Positions 18,984-28,327 of a stretch of DNA of 64,000 nucleotides are shown here, piece by piece. Position 1 is the stretch's first letter. Every line of letters starts with the position of its first letter. The stretch spans positions 3,028-67,027 of the forward strand of contig JAHZGC010000024.1 in the NCBI GenBank assembly GCA_019421015.1, read 5' to 3'. This DNA comes from Coriobacteriaceae bacterium. GTDB taxonomy: Bacteria; Actinomycetota; Coriobacteriia; Coriobacteriales; UMGS124. The translations under genes were made by a program, and so were the position numbers. The notes beneath the pieces were generated by a model. The model saw nothing but the letters and a program-made list of their open reading frames with translations. It had not been told where the DNA came from and did no database searches.

Positions 18984-19164
18984 CCTTTTGGATGTTCGAG
19001 AAATCAGGGAGAAGCCAACCTCGCCCTTAAGGTGACTGCAGCGTCTGCGGGGTCAGCAGGAGCTTCTCCAGTGGTTTCTGGAAGCTGCCGCACTACGCGA
19101 CTGTTACAAACGAGCGGGGCTATCGGTTATGCCGGGAGCGCACAACCTGCCGTGCTGGCGTTTG

Positions 19165-20190
19165 CAACGCAGCGACCAACGCGGGGGCGCTGGTTGCAAG
19201 CTCGATGGGCTATATGACCGAGGAGGCGGCCCAGAACCTGGCCGATACCGAGGTCGAGGTTGTCGACTGGCTTACGGCCTCCGGCACGGTTTTCAACGGC
19301 GTGATGGCGGACGGGTTTGGCTACGGGTTGTACCACTCCGAGGCCAACGTCTCTCTTGCCTACGGCGCAAACGTGCCCTACGAGACCGCGGCCCAGCAGC
19401 TCGTGTATGACCCCGTGACTACAGCAATCCACGAAAACTGCTGGACAAGGCGCGCGAGGGCGCGGTGTGCCAGGGCACATAAGCCCGAGCACAACGCAGT
19501 ATCAGCAATTCCGTGGATTGCTATAGGGAGGTCCTGGGCGTGTGTGCGGTGAACGCCGCCGGCGAAGACGTGTATGCCAAGGTGACCAGGGGCGTGGTGC
19601 TGGCCACCGGCAACTTTGTGGCCAACAAGGAGCTCATGCACAATTTCATGCGGCCACGCGAGGTCGAGAACGTGCAGCTCAGCTCTTCCTACGACGAGGG
19701 CGACGCCCTGCTCATGGGCCTCGAGATCGGCGCGGCGACCCACAACCTCAACTCGTTCACGTTCGAGCTGACCGACATGGCGCTGAAAAAGGCGAGCGAG
19801 GAGGCGGGTGTCGGCTTTGACGTGGGGGCCACGTGCTCTTGCTCCGACTCGCCCATCTACGTGAACCAGAAGGCCTACCGGTTCATGAACGAGGGCCAGT
19901 TGCTCGACCACTTTAAGGGAACGCGCCCCTGGTTCGAGTACGGCAGCATCGCGGCCAGCGGCTACACCGGCTGGCCCAACCTGCCGTGCTACGTGGTCAT
20001 CGATTCCAAGCTCGCCGACTCGTCGCCCATCAGCACGACCTCGAGTTGCCGCATGTCGTGGGCCGGCGCGCAGGGGCTGCACTACTGGAGCCCAGACAAC
20101 CAGGACGAGGTCGACCGCGGGTGGCTCGTGAAGGCCGATACCCTCGAGGAACTCGTGGCGACGCTTGCCAAGCAGGGTGGGCGCGAGTGT
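19165..20190 (+). pseudogene. FAD-dependent reductase pseudogene, truncated at both ends and interrupted
   Basis: Remnant of a fumarate/urocanate reductase-like flavoprotein. The 5' part reads ATNAGALVASSMGYMTEE to AAQQLVYDPVT (about 19171-19418). It is then broken by a 108-bp inverted-repeat element, resuming as LGVCAVNAAGEDVY, VVLATGNFVANKELM and on to DTLEELVATLAKQGG near 20178. The N-terminal FAD-binding GxGxxG region and the C-terminal about 120 residues are missing. The C-terminal end abuts a LysR gene on the other strand. Confidence 0.8.
19419..19526. mobile_element. Inverted-repeat mini-element (MITE-like), copy A
   Basis: 108 bp with ends CTACAGCAATCC and GGATTGCTATAG and the shared core GGACAAGGCGCGCGAGGGCG. 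It splits the flavin-reductase pseudogene and shifts its frame, which shows that the unit has moved. Related copies lie at 38276-38391 and 50461-50565. No coding capacity, so any transposition would need a transposase encoded elsewhere. Confidence 0.75.
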
Positions 20191-20235
20191 CTAGTGCGTT
20201 TACGGGGGCAAAGAAATCTAACCCATCCTATCTCC

Positions 20236-21102
20236 TCACCCAAACACCTCCTTCGCGCACCGCGCGAACTCCCGCGCTGGGGCGCTGTCCTCTCGCCAGT
20301 ACAGCCCCAGCTCCACCCGTCCCAGTTCGGGCACCGTCGCGGTTGAGACGCCCTCGAACACCGGCTGGGCGAAGTCGGGCATTACGGCGGCCCCTATACC
20401 GGCCTTGATCATGGTGGCGCTCACCAGGGCCGATCCGCTGTAGTAGACCGCGCATCCCGGGCAGCGGTGCAGGATCTGCATCTGGGCGTCGCGCATTTCG
20501 GGCGGGCAGCAGCTGTCTTCTAGGAAGATCAGCGACTCTCCGGCCAGTTCGGCCAAGGATACCAAGGCCTTCTCCGCTAATCGGTTTCCGGGCATCACGC
20601 ATACGAAGCCGCCGTCGGCGAGTTTGGTGAATGCCGTGCCTGCGGGTGCGTCGGCGCGCCGGGCGCTGAAGGCCGCGTCGAGGGAGCCCTGGGCAAAGGC
20701 CGACCACGTTTCGACCGCGCCGTCGTGGGCGATGTAGAGATGCACGTTGGGCATGCGCCTGGTAAAGCGCTCCAGGATCTTGTCGAGCCGCGAGATGGCG
20801 GCGAAGTTTCCGCATCCCACGCGCAGCGATCCCGTGAAGCGGGCGCCCTGGTCGCGGGCTCGGGCGATGGCTCCGTCGAGGCGCGAGAGGATGTCATCGC
20901 AGTCCGCGGCAAAGAGCGTTCCGGCGGCGGTGAGCTCCACGCGGCGCCCCGAGCGGTCCACCAGGCGCACGCCCATCTCGTCTTCGAGCCGGGCGATCTG
21001 CTGCGACACCGCCGGCTGGGTCACGTAGAGCGCCCGGGCGGTCTCGGCGAAGCTCAGGGTTTTGGCCAGGTGCGCGAAGGTCTCGAGCTGGTGCTTGTTC
21101 AC
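20236..21102 (-). CDS. LysR-family transcriptional regulator
   Basis: Cytoplasmic DNA-binding regulator of 288 residues with the classical LysR layout. The N-terminal winged helix-turn-helix (KHQLETFAHLAKTLSFAETA, then LYVTQPAVSQQIARLEDEMG) is followed by a linker helix and a periplasmic-binding-like effector domain (RVGCGNFAAISRLDKILERF onward). The GTG at 21102 is chosen because AAGGAG lies 6 bases upstream; an ATG 30 bases further up lacks a good site. It points away from the flavin reductase at 22100 and toward the pseudogene it may once have controlled. Confidence 0.92.
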   Translation of the reverse strand: MNKHQLETFAHLAKTLSFAETARALYVTQPAVSQQIARLEDEMGVRLVDRSGRRVELTAAGTLFAADCDDILSRLDGAIARARDQGARFTGSLRVGCGNFAAISRLDKILERFTRRMPNVHLYIAHDGAVETWSAFAQGSLDAAFSARRADAPAGTAFTKLADGGFVCVMPGNRLAEKALVSLAELAGESLIFLEDSCCPPEMRDAQMQILHRCPGCAVYYSGSALVSATMIKAGIGAAVMPDFAQPVFEGVSTATVPELGRVELGLYWREDSAPAREFARCAKEVFG

Positions 21103-21258
21103 GGGGGCTCCTTGGGGGGGATTGCGTTGCATTCTGCTGGGGGTAGTTTAGGGTATTGGTTTAAATACCGTGCCCGGCGGCATAGTTCATGGGCGAGCTA
21201 TGGCTTGTTATACTGCCTCTAATTGTACGGGAGTATTGTTTTGCAGGAAGGAGGGTCC

Positions 21259-21600
21259 GTGGCCCTGCGTATTGGAATCGATCCCCGGCAGCTAGATGCC
21301 TCCAAAATCTCCAGCGCGATAAAGCCGGTCTTCGATCGTTGGCCTGTTGCCAAGGCGTGGCTGTATGGTTCGGTGGCCCGTGGCGAGCAGACGGAATACA
21401 GCGATATCGACATAGCCTTCGTACCGCTTCCTAACGCGCGCATTGGGTGGAATATCCTGCATCTTCAGTGTGAGCTTGAAGATGCTCTTGATACCGAAGT
21501 CGATATCCAAACGGCTCCCAACAGGCGCATGGCTAGCAAGAGGTTTCTCCGCGAGTTCGACCGTGACAAGGTGGTTGTGTATGAGCGCTCGGCAGAATGA
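21259..21600 (+). CDS. MNT-type nucleotidyltransferase (antitoxin of a HEPN/MNT pair)
   Basis: Minimal nucleotidyltransferase, 113 residues, with the catalytic GS-x10-DxD signature: G37-S38 in YGSVARGE and D49/D51 in YSDIDIAF. In MntA/HepT systems this enzyme modifies and neutralises the HEPN partner. The GTG at 21259 follows GGAAGGAGGG; upstream TTG codons are weaker. The gene overlaps the HEPN gene by 20 bp, the usual coupled arrangement. Confidence 0.85.
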   Translation: MALRIGIDPRQLDASKISSAIKPVFDRWPVAKAWLYGSVARGEQTEYSDIDIAFVPLPNARIGWNILHLQCELEDALDTEVDIQTAPNRRMASKRFLREFDRDKVVVYERSAE

Positions 21601-21961
21601 CGACAGCAGGATCCAGGAGATTTGGGACAACATCAACCAGCTTGAGGAACGCATTGCGGCAAGCGAAATGACAGAAGAGCGGTTTATCCACCCGCAGAAT
21701 CCTGTTGAAGAAACCATTGTTGAGGGTTTGACGTTTCAGCTGTACAGGATTCTTGAGGAAGCGGCCGCTCTAACAGATAGAACCAAGGGCACATTTTTTG
21801 ATGCGCCGTGGGATGAGATGCGCGGAATGCGCAACCGGTTGGCGCACGATTATCCGGGGACGAACTTCGAAGTTGTATGGGACGCGATTGCGAACAGCAT
21901 GGATGAGCTCAGGCAGGTGTGTATCGCGTATGGTTCCATGCGCGGCATAGAGCTAGGCTAG
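21581..21961 (+). CDS. HEPN-domain protein (HepT/DUF86-like toxin)
   Basis: 126-residue all-helical HEPN protein. The RNase-type R-x4-H motif is seen as R84-NRLA-H89 followed by DY, as in HepT/DUF86 toxins. The ATG at 21581 lies inside the end of the MNT gene. In the family the toxin is an RNA-cleaving enzyme inhibited by its nucleotidyltransferase partner. The pair sits beside decayed genes, a common place for addiction modules. Confidence 0.82.
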   Translation: MSARQNDDSRIQEIWDNINQLEERIAASEMTEERFIHPQNPVEETIVEGLTFQLYRILEEAAALTDRTKGTFFDAPWDEMRGMRNRLAHDYPGTNFEVVWDAIANSMDELRQVCIAYGSMRGIELG

Positions 21962-22099
21962 CCCCCCCCACTTATTAGTAAAACCTAATCGCCTATAAAC
22001 CATTCGAATTATGTGTAGCCTCCGCGTGGGCGTATATTTTTGGGCCATGGGAGGGCCGTAAGGGGCGGCCCTCGGCTTATCGACAAAGGAGACGCGCCC

Positions 22100-23800
22100 A
22101 TGCTCAATGCGCCCATGTCCCACGCACCCATCACGCGCAGGAACCTCGTGACCGGCACCGCCGCCGCAGCGGCCGCCGGCGTCTTGGTCGCGGTCCTTCC
22201 GCCGCTGGCCCGCGCCGACGAGGCTACCCTTGCGCCTGCGGCCGATCCTACCGACGTCTGGGGCGACGCTCCGCGCGACCCGGCTGAGTTCGACATCGCC
22301 GAGGAGGTCTCGTGCGACGTGCTCGTGGTGGGTGCCGGCACCGCGGGCATGCCCTGCGCCATCGTGGCCGCCGAGGAGGGCCTGAGCGTCGTGGTGCTCG
22401 AGAAGACCCCCACGGGCTTTGGCATGCGCAACTACATCGGCGCGGTGGGCTCGGCGCTCCAAGCCGAGAAGGGCGTCGAGATCGACAGGCGCGAGCTCGA
22501 GCGTGAGCTTCTCCGCTACTCCTCCTATCGCGCCAACGCCGCGCTGGTGCGCCAGTGGGCCGAGCGTAGCGGCGAGGCCGTGGACTGGTACTCGGCCATT
22601 CTGCAGGAGGCCGGCATGAAGCCGTGGCTCGAGGTCGACATCAACCCCGAGGGCACCACGCACTTTAAGGAGTACTCCACCTGCCACATGCACTACGACC
22701 CCGAGCGCAACGGTCTCACCGAGGGCGCCGTCATGGCCGAGCGCATGGCGGCCGCGGGCTGCGACGTGCGCTTCTCGACCCCCATGGTGCAGCTGGTGCA
22801 GGAGGACGGCGTGGTGACCGGTGCCATCGCCGAGCTGCCCGAGGGCGGCTACCTCAAGGTGACGGCCTCGCGCGGCGTGGTGCTGGCCACCGGCGGCTAT
22901 GCGGGCGACCTGGCCATGGTGCAGGCCCTGAACCCCAAGGACTACGCCGCCAACGTGATGCTCTACTGCTCGCCAGGCGCCACGGGTGACGGCGTGCGGG
23001 TCGCCCACCACGCCGGCGGCCAGATGGACCTGACCCACACGGCCATGTACTTCGAGCGCGGGTGCACCATGCCGGGCTCCAAGGGCGGAGACCTCTCGAC
23101 CCCCGGGCTCTGGTGGATGGGCTCGCAGCCGTTCCTGCAGGTCAACGCTAAGGGCGAGCGCTTTGCCAACGAGAGCCTGCCCTACGACTACGACCTGCAC
23201 CAGGCCGCCTGTCAGCCCGGCACGGTCATGGTCCAGGTGTTCGACGCCAACTGGGTCGACGACGTCAAGGCCTTCCACACCGTTGGTTGCTCGCGCATCG
23301 TGGACGTAGCCGACATCCCCAACGGCTACGAGGCCGTGGCCTGGAGCTTCGACAAGATCAACGCCGCGAGCTTTGGCCCCGCCCTTGAGGCCGGGCAGCT
23401 GGTCCAGGCCGATACGATCGAGGAGCTGGCTACGGCCATGGGTATGGACCCGGCCGTGCTCTCCGCGACGGTCGAGCGCTACAACGAGCTCTGCGCCAAG
23501 GGCGACGACGAGGACTTTGGCAAGGAGCCTTGGCGTATGCGCCCCGTGGCCGAGCCGCCGTTCTACGCGGTGACCGTGGGCGGCCAGCTGCTCTGCACCA
23601 TGGACGGCATGTGGATCGACACCCAGATGCGCGTGCTCGACGCCAACGGCGACCCGGTGCCCGGCCTGTATGCGATCGGCAACGACTCGGGCCGGTTCTT
23701 CTCGGACTGCTACCCCGAGCTCGTGGTGGGCGTGGCCGCCGGCCGCTCGCTGACCTTTGGGTACCTGCTGGGCAAGGCGCTGGCCGCTCAAGAGGCCTAA
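22100..23800 (+). CDS. Exported FAD-dependent reductase (fumarate/urocanate reductase-like)
   Basis: 566-residue secreted flavoprotein, likely the terminal reductase for an unknown organic electron acceptor. Tat signal ITRRNLV (about residues 11-17) followed by an Ala-rich hydrophobic stretch ending ARADEA. FAD motif CDVLVVGAGTAGMP near 75; VVLATGGYAGD near 260; the C-terminal VPGLYAIGNDSGRFFSDCYP region binds flavin. There is no fused FMN-binding or heme domain, so electrons must come from a separate donor. ATG 22100 follows AAAGGAG; ATG 22115 is an alternative. A strong terminator follows. No regulator is head to head with it; the nearest is the LysR gene at 20236. Confidence 0.9.
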   Translation: MLNAPMSHAPITRRNLVTGTAAAAAAGVLVAVLPPLARADEATLAPAADPTDVWGDAPRDPAEFDIAEEVSCDVLVVGAGTAGMPCAIVAAEEGLSVVVLEKTPTGFGMRNYIGAVGSALQAEKGVEIDRRELERELLRYSSYRANAALVRQWAERSGEAVDWYSAILQEAGMKPWLEVDINPEGTTHFKEYSTCHMHYDPERNGLTEGAVMAERMAAAGCDVRFSTPMVQLVQEDGVVTGAIAELPEGGYLKVTASRGVVLATGGYAGDLAMVQALNPKDYAANVMLYCSPGATGDGVRVAHHAGGQMDLTHTAMYFERGCTMPGSKGGDLSTPGLWWMGSQPFLQVNAKGERFANESLPYDYDLHQAACQPGTVMVQVFDANWVDDVKAFHTVGCSRIVDVADIPNGYEAVAWSFDKINAASFGPALEAGQLVQADTIEELATAMGMDPAVLSATVERYNELCAKGDDEDFGKEPWRMRPVAEPPFYAVTVGGQLLCTMDGMWIDTQMRVLDANGDPVPGLYAIGNDSGRFFSDCYPELVVGVAAGRSLTFGYLLGKALAAQEA

Positions 23801-23863
23801 CAGCGGGGGAGGAGCCGGCCGGTCTGCAGGTACGAGGCACGTGATGTAAGGGTGGTTTGGCGG

Positions 23864-23895
23864 CGGGGGCACCTTGCGGGGTGCCCCCGTTTTTG
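23864..23895 (+). terminator. Rho-independent terminator
   Basis: GGGGGCACC pairs with GGTGCCCCC around a short loop and is followed by GTTTTT. It ends the flavin-reductase transcript. Confidence 0.85.
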
Positions 23896-23973
23896 TTGGG
23901 CGATGGGCGGAGGGGGTGGGAGGCCGATCCATGGGGCCGAGGGTCTGGACCGAAGGTTGGGTTGGGCGCAGAA

Positions 23974-24152
23974 TAAATCAATATAGAAGGTAAAATCTCG
24001 AAAACGATGGCTTTTGCATGACATGCTAAGAAAAATGATACCATGGTTATGGAGATGAGCGAAGAAACGCCTGGATTGGTGTGAATGGTTGCAAACAATA
24101 TATCATTGTATAAATAATAATCATGCATTTGCCATAGATTTTATTGTTGATT
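23974..24152. repeat. AT-rich interspersed element, copy 2
   Basis: 179 bp. It shares with copies 1 and 3 the blocks ATCTCGAAAACGATG, CTTTTGCATGAC, AAAAATGATACCAT, CTGGATTGGTGTGAATGG, TTGCAAA, TCATGCATTTGCCATAG and a TTGATT end. It lies about 160 bp left of the CRISPR array. On the crRNA strand this is downstream of the array, so it is not in the expected leader position. Confidence 0.7.
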
Positions 24153-24310
24153 GCACGCAAGTAAACCACGGGTTCCGCCTGTGGAGCAACGGACGGTTCC
24201 ACCGTCCTGTGCCCGTAACTGAAAAACCTCGCCCTGCCATATTGTCCGCGGCGAGCTGACCGCGGAAGGAAGGGAGAGGTCATGACGAACGAAATGACGT
24301 TCGGTATGAC

Positions 24311-24551
24311 ATTCAAACCCACGCTCCCCGCGAGGGGGAGCGACTCGAGCACGACGGCGCCGGACTCCTCCGGCGTGCAATTCAAACCCACGCTCCCCGC
24401 GAGGGGGAGCGACTCGTCCAGCTCGTAGGCCATGGGGTGGCCGTGGGATTCAAACCCACGCTCCCTGCGAGGGGGAGCGACCTGGATGAGTGGTTCAAGG
24501 CGGGGAAGGGTGAGGCCATTCAAACCCACGCTCCCCGCGAGGGGGAGCGAC
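24311..24551 (-). CRISPR. Short CRISPR array, 4 repeats and 3 spacers, no cas genes nearby
   Basis: 34-bp repeats at 24311-24344, 24380-24413, 24448-24481 and 24518-24551, with one C-to-T change in the third. Spacers are 35, 34 and 36 bp and unrelated. On the minus strand the repeat starts GTCGCTCCCC, has a short GC palindrome (GCTCCCC/GGGGAGC) and ends GTGGGTTTGAAT, which resembles type I-C repeats (ending GTGGATTGAAAT). No cas gene lies in the window and no AT-rich leader is seen on the 5' side (right of 24551). Spacer 3 and the sequence right of the last repeat translate as plausible protein (the latter as LRFHALRHRG, integrase-like), consistent with phage or plasmid origins. Confidence 0.9.
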
Positions 24552-24738
24552 TGCGGTTCCACGCCTTGCGGCACCGCGGGCAAGAATCGAACAGCTTCTG
24601 ATTATTATGGCCTCGGCCCGTCCCCGGTAATGCAAGCCTTCTGGAAGCAGATGGTGAACACCTGACGTATCCCGCGGGCCTTCACGCTCGAGGAGCCCAA
24701 TGACGAGAGCCTCGAGATTACCTCTGGGAGCGACTCGC
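24552..24738. other. Region right of the CRISPR array, no gene
   Basis: About 190 bp that would be the leader side for a minus-strand array, but it is GC-rich and leader-like features are absent. A short GGGAGCGACTCG match to the repeat end lies at 24727-24738, which may be a degraded repeat or chance. Confidence 0.4.
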
Positions 24739-26277
24739 CTACGCCATCTCCCCGCCGCGAGCGCCCCGAGCGACGCCTCCCTCCTCCCACCCCTGCACCA
24801 ACAGCAGAAGCTCCTGCTTCGAGGCCACGCCGGCCTTCTCGTAGATGCGGCCGATGTGGGTGCTGGCCGTGCCGTCGGCGATGAAGAGCTTCTCGCAGAT
24901 GAGCCGGCGGCTGTTGCCCCGCGCCAGCAGTAAGAATACGTCGGTCTCGCGTTCCGAAAGGCCGAGCGACTTCGCGAGTGCCCGCAGTCCGTCGGAGCCC
25001 GGCGGGTCCGAGACGGTCACGATGGCTGCCGGCATCTGGGCGGCTTCCGGTGGGTGCACGCCCGTCTCGCCCGAGGCTTTCTCCGCTGCGGCCGCCGCGG
25101 ACCTCGGGGTGTCTTCGTGCGCCGCGTCGGCGCGTCCCTGCAGGTCGCGCAGGCTGTTCCCTATGCCGTAAAAATGGTAGAGCGTCCATACGAGCATCGC
25201 CAGCATAGCTAAGAAGCCCAGCTGCACAATGACCAGGTTCAGTCCCTCGTCGAACAAGATGAGGTATTGAAACGCCACGGTGACCCCTGCGTTCACGCTG
25301 AACGAGAGTCCCACGAGTCGCCAGGGCCGCATCTCGAGGGCGTTGAGCGCCAACAGCAGCACGAACCACGAGAACTCCTCGCCGTAGTACTCAGCAAAGT
25401 GCTCGATGGTCGCGAGGGCGGCGGGGTCGAGCGGCAACAGCTGCGAGGTGCCCGAGTAGAGGAACAGGTAGATGGCGAACAGCACGAGCAGCCCGGGCAT
25501 GAACCGCAGCAGCAGGCTCGACTCAGTCTTGACCAGCGTCACGTAGGACACGGCGCAAAAGACCACCGACCCCGCGACTAGCGGCCCCAGGCCTTCTCCG
25601 GTGAGTGCGAAGGGGTTGCCCCAAAAGCCCGTGTTGCCCACGGCGCATGCGATGGCAAAGGCCACCGACGATATGACGACCAGTCCGAGCATAACCGTGG
25701 AGAGGGGCCGCTCGAACGTGACGCTCTTCATCGGTGCGGCCACCTGCCCTTCTGCCTGCCGGGCTGCCCAGGTAAGCCCCGTGCACAGCGCCGGCAACAG
25801 GCAGAAGAGCGCACGTTCGTCGGTCTCGCCCAAGACGGCGTCGGCCCCGTACATGAGCGCGCCCCGCAGTACGAAGACCGCGATGACCGCCACGCCGGCC
25901 ACCTTGCGGTCGGCGATGCGGGAGAACAGCAGCACCTCGGCGACGAGCAGCACGATGTTCGTGTATCCGGTGCCCACGGCGGCCAAGGCCGAGAACGCGA
26001 GCGGTACGTCCGAGAACTGGAGCGCGGCCGATGCGGTCCCTAAAACCGCGCAGGCGCTCAAGGCCGTCCCTTCGTGGCGCTCCAACCACCGGGGGGCGGC
26101 GCAGGCCGTGAGCGAAGCCAGCAGCATACCGGTCAGAAACAGCGTGTGCCCGTCGGCAAAAGCCTGGCGCAGCAGCAGGTCGTGGGCGAGAAACGCGGTC
26201 CCGTGGCCGGGGAGGTCGAACCACAGAAAGTTGAGCGCCATGGCCACGGTGGCCAATGCGACCGCCCTTCTCCTCAT
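24739..26277 (-). CDS. LuxR-family regulator with N-terminal multi-spanning membrane domain
   Basis: 512-residue membrane-bound transcription factor. About residues 1-390 form roughly twelve hydrophobic helices, an MFS-like sensor domain. A linker follows, then the C-terminal LuxR HTH (LGLSERETDVFLLLARGNS, then TASTHIGRIYEKAGVASKQE). This architecture is abundant in Eggerthellaceae and usually adjoins the gene it controls; here the exported Fe-S protein at 26657 is divergent. ATG 26277 is taken because GGAGGGG lies 2-8 bp upstream; the longer open frame to 26481 is low in hydrophobicity and unsupported. The signal sensed is unknown. Confidence 0.88.
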   Translation of the reverse strand: MRRRAVALATVAMALNFLWFDLPGHGTAFLAHDLLLRQAFADGHTLFLTGMLLASLTACAAPRWLERHEGTALSACAVLGTASAALQFSDVPLAFSALAAVGTGYTNIVLLVAEVLLFSRIADRKVAGVAVIAVFVLRGALMYGADAVLGETDERALFCLLPALCTGLTWAARQAEGQVAAPMKSVTFERPLSTVMLGLVVISSVAFAIACAVGNTGFWGNPFALTGEGLGPLVAGSVVFCAVSYVTLVKTESSLLLRFMPGLLVLFAIYLFLYSGTSQLLPLDPAALATIEHFAEYYGEEFSWFVLLLALNALEMRPWRLVGLSFSVNAGVTVAFQYLILFDEGLNLVIVQLGFLAMLAMLVWTLYHFYGIGNSLRDLQGRADAAHEDTPRSAAAAAEKASGETGVHPPEAAQMPAAIVTVSDPPGSDGLRALAKSLGLSERETDVFLLLARGNSRRLICEKLFIADGTASTHIGRIYEKAGVASKQELLLLVQGWEEGGVARGARGGEMA

Positions 26278-26656
26278 GACCCCTCCCCGTTCGTGGTCGG
26301 AATCGTCCCGACGCGCGCTTCCTCCCCTGGGCTTCCTCTGCGCCCATGGAAGCAAAATACCACGTCCGGCCTTTTTTGGGGTCCCCGATGGGCTTGGCTT
26401 GGGGGCCGAGGCGGCAAATCGGAGGTTTTGGTGACATGTCGCCCGGGTCGCCGGGGCATCTCGGGCACGCCGCGAGGTCAATGGGTGGTTTTGGCTATAT
26501 GGGCAGCCCGTGGAACGGGGCCATCATGGGGGTGTCGCGGGCGAGCGGGCCTTGCGGTTTTGGAAGGACGGAAGAGGCCGGCCCATCCGGACGCACGAGA
26601 TGCGCGAGACGTGCGAACGAACATGCAACAGACATCCAAGAAGAGAGGGGATTACC
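26278..26656. promoter_or_regulatory. Divergent control region between LuxR and Fe-S protein genes
   Basis: No gene. The octamer GGTTTTGG recurs at 26424, 26487 and 26556 (63 and 69 bp apart); the first two extend to similar GGTTTTGG-n2-ACATG/ATATG forms. These evenly spaced direct repeats are candidate binding sites for the adjacent LuxR protein. Function is inference. Confidence 0.4.
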
Positions 26657-28162
26657 ATGGCGACAATCGACCTGTCGAGGCGTGGGTTTGTGGGAGCGGG
26701 CATGGGCATGGGGGCCCTGGCGGCCGCTGGGGCGCTAAGGGCTTTGGCCGACGAGAAGCCCGCGGGCGACGTGGTGCCTAGCTCCCTGGGCGGCTCGGCC
26801 GACGCCGAGGGTGAGGTGCCCATGTGCGAGTTCACGCCCGGCGGCGGGTCGTTCGCCGAGGGTGCGCTGCCCGGCTGGGACGGCACCCCGCCCGAGATCG
26901 AGGCCGTGGGCGGCTCCACCATGCCCTTGGCCGAGCTCAACCGCCGCCGCCACGCCTACTACGACGCCGCCGAAGACTATGTCAAGGAGGACGGCACCGT
27001 CGTGCCCGCCTGGGCGGTCAAGATTCGCCGCGTGGTGCACGCTTACGGCATGGGCTACGCCAACACGCCCTTCGACACGAGCTTCGACTACATCATGCAG
27101 TGCTTTACCGAGGACGATGCCAAGGCCTACGCCGACGAGATGCCGGCCGGCCAGCTTTTCAAGGCCATCGACGTGGCGGCGGCCGGTGGCCGTACCCTCG
27201 AGGAAGCCGAGGCCATTTGCGAGAAGTTCGCCGACAAGGGCTTTTTGCGCCGCACCGTGCACGACGACGGGGTCATGTACAACCACGTGCCGTGGTTGCA
27301 GGGCGTGAGCGAGTACGAGCTCCACGAGATGCTCAACGACTTCGACAACTGGGTGATCGCCGACTCCCAGGCCGGCGCGTTCCACCACTTGGCCTATAAC
27401 TACGGCGGAAGCCCCTACTTCTATGTGATGCCTTGCGACAAGTCTGTCGTCGCCGAGGGCGATATGCTCCTTTACGACGACTACGAGGCCGTGGCCGCCA
27501 ACCACAACAAGTTCTCGCTGTCACCGTGCTGGTGCCGTACCCTGGCCATGCGCATGGAGGGCTACGACACGCCCGATCTGCAGTCGCCCGACTGGGACGG
27601 CGTGATGTCGCCGGTCTGCGGCCATCGCATGGAGACCTGCCTGTCCTTCGGCGATGAGGCCGAGTACTGGATCCACATGGGCTTTGGCCGCGAGATCACC
27701 CGCGAGGAGGCCCTCGAGTACCTGCGTCGCAGCCGCGACGACGGGTTTATCCTCCAACACATCTTTGCCAAGGACATGGGCACCGTGTGCTCCTGCCACG
27801 GTGACTGCTGCGGCATCATTGGCGAGTGGCGCGCCCTGGGTGGTGCGGCCGATATCGAGAACGCCCGCGCCTTCAAGCAAATCAGCCACTACAACCTGGT
27901 AGTCGACACCGATTCCTGCCTCAAGTGCGGCACCTGTGCTGAGCGCTGCCCGCTCGACGCCATCACGATGGACGAGGAGTCGGGGCTGCCCGTGGTGAAC
28001 GACCTGTGCTTCCGCTGCGGCCAGTGCGCCTACGTGTGCCCCGCCGGCGTCCGCTCCCTCGTTGCGCGTCCGGCGGAGGAGAACCTCGAGGTGCCCTACA
28101 CCCTGGTCGACGACGGTAACCAGAAGGCCGCCTTCCGCTTTGAGCACGGCATGATCTGGTAA
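26657..28162 (+). CDS. Exported iron-sulfur protein with C-terminal two-cluster ferredoxin domain
   Basis: 501-residue Tat-exported protein (LSRRGFV at residues 6-12). Its middle part carries a Cys pattern seen in a widespread but poorly characterised anaerobe family: SPCWCR (about 290), SPVCGHRMETCLSFG (about 316-330) and CSCHGDCCG (about 376). The C-terminus is a classical 2x[4Fe-4S] ferredoxin, CLKCGTCAERCP and CFRCGQCAYVCP (about 420-465). It probably moves electrons on the outer face of the membrane; substrate and partner are unknown. ATG 26657 follows GAGGGG. It is divergent from a membrane LuxR gene and upstream of hypA. Confidence 0.75.
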   Translation: MATIDLSRRGFVGAGMGMGALAAAGALRALADEKPAGDVVPSSLGGSADAEGEVPMCEFTPGGGSFAEGALPGWDGTPPEIEAVGGSTMPLAELNRRRHAYYDAAEDYVKEDGTVVPAWAVKIRRVVHAYGMGYANTPFDTSFDYIMQCFTEDDAKAYADEMPAGQLFKAIDVAAAGGRTLEEAEAICEKFADKGFLRRTVHDDGVMYNHVPWLQGVSEYELHEMLNDFDNWVIADSQAGAFHHLAYNYGGSPYFYVMPCDKSVVAEGDMLLYDDYEAVAANHNKFSLSPCWCRTLAMRMEGYDTPDLQSPDWDGVMSPVCGHRMETCLSFGDEAEYWIHMGFGREITREEALEYLRRSRDDGFILQHIFAKDMGTVCSCHGDCCGIIGEWRALGGAADIENARAFKQISHYNLVVDTDSCLKCGTCAERCPLDAITMDEESGLPVVNDLCFRCGQCAYVCPAGVRSLVARPAEENLEVPYTLVDDGNQKAAFRFEHGMIW

Positions 28163-28327
28163 GTGCTCCCGCACCGCTTTTCCGCCGCAGGGGCGGGCCC
28201 GGGGCTGCCATCTCGCCTTTCGCGTGGTGTGGTGGGAGCGCCCTGGGTTCGCCCCGGCCCGGCTGTCCGTGCACCGCGGTTGCCCCCCGTGTTTCGCTGT
28301 GCCCCGTTCCGAAAGGTGGTCTTTTCT

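Noticed and set aside
23974..24152. AT-rich copy 2 as the CRISPR leader
   Set aside because: It lies on the 3' side of the array as judged by repeat orientation, and sister copies occur without arrays.
24721..24738. Possible fifth, degraded CRISPR repeat (GGGAGCGACTCG)
   Set aside because: Only about a dozen bases match and the spacing from the last repeat does not fit a repeat-spacer unit.
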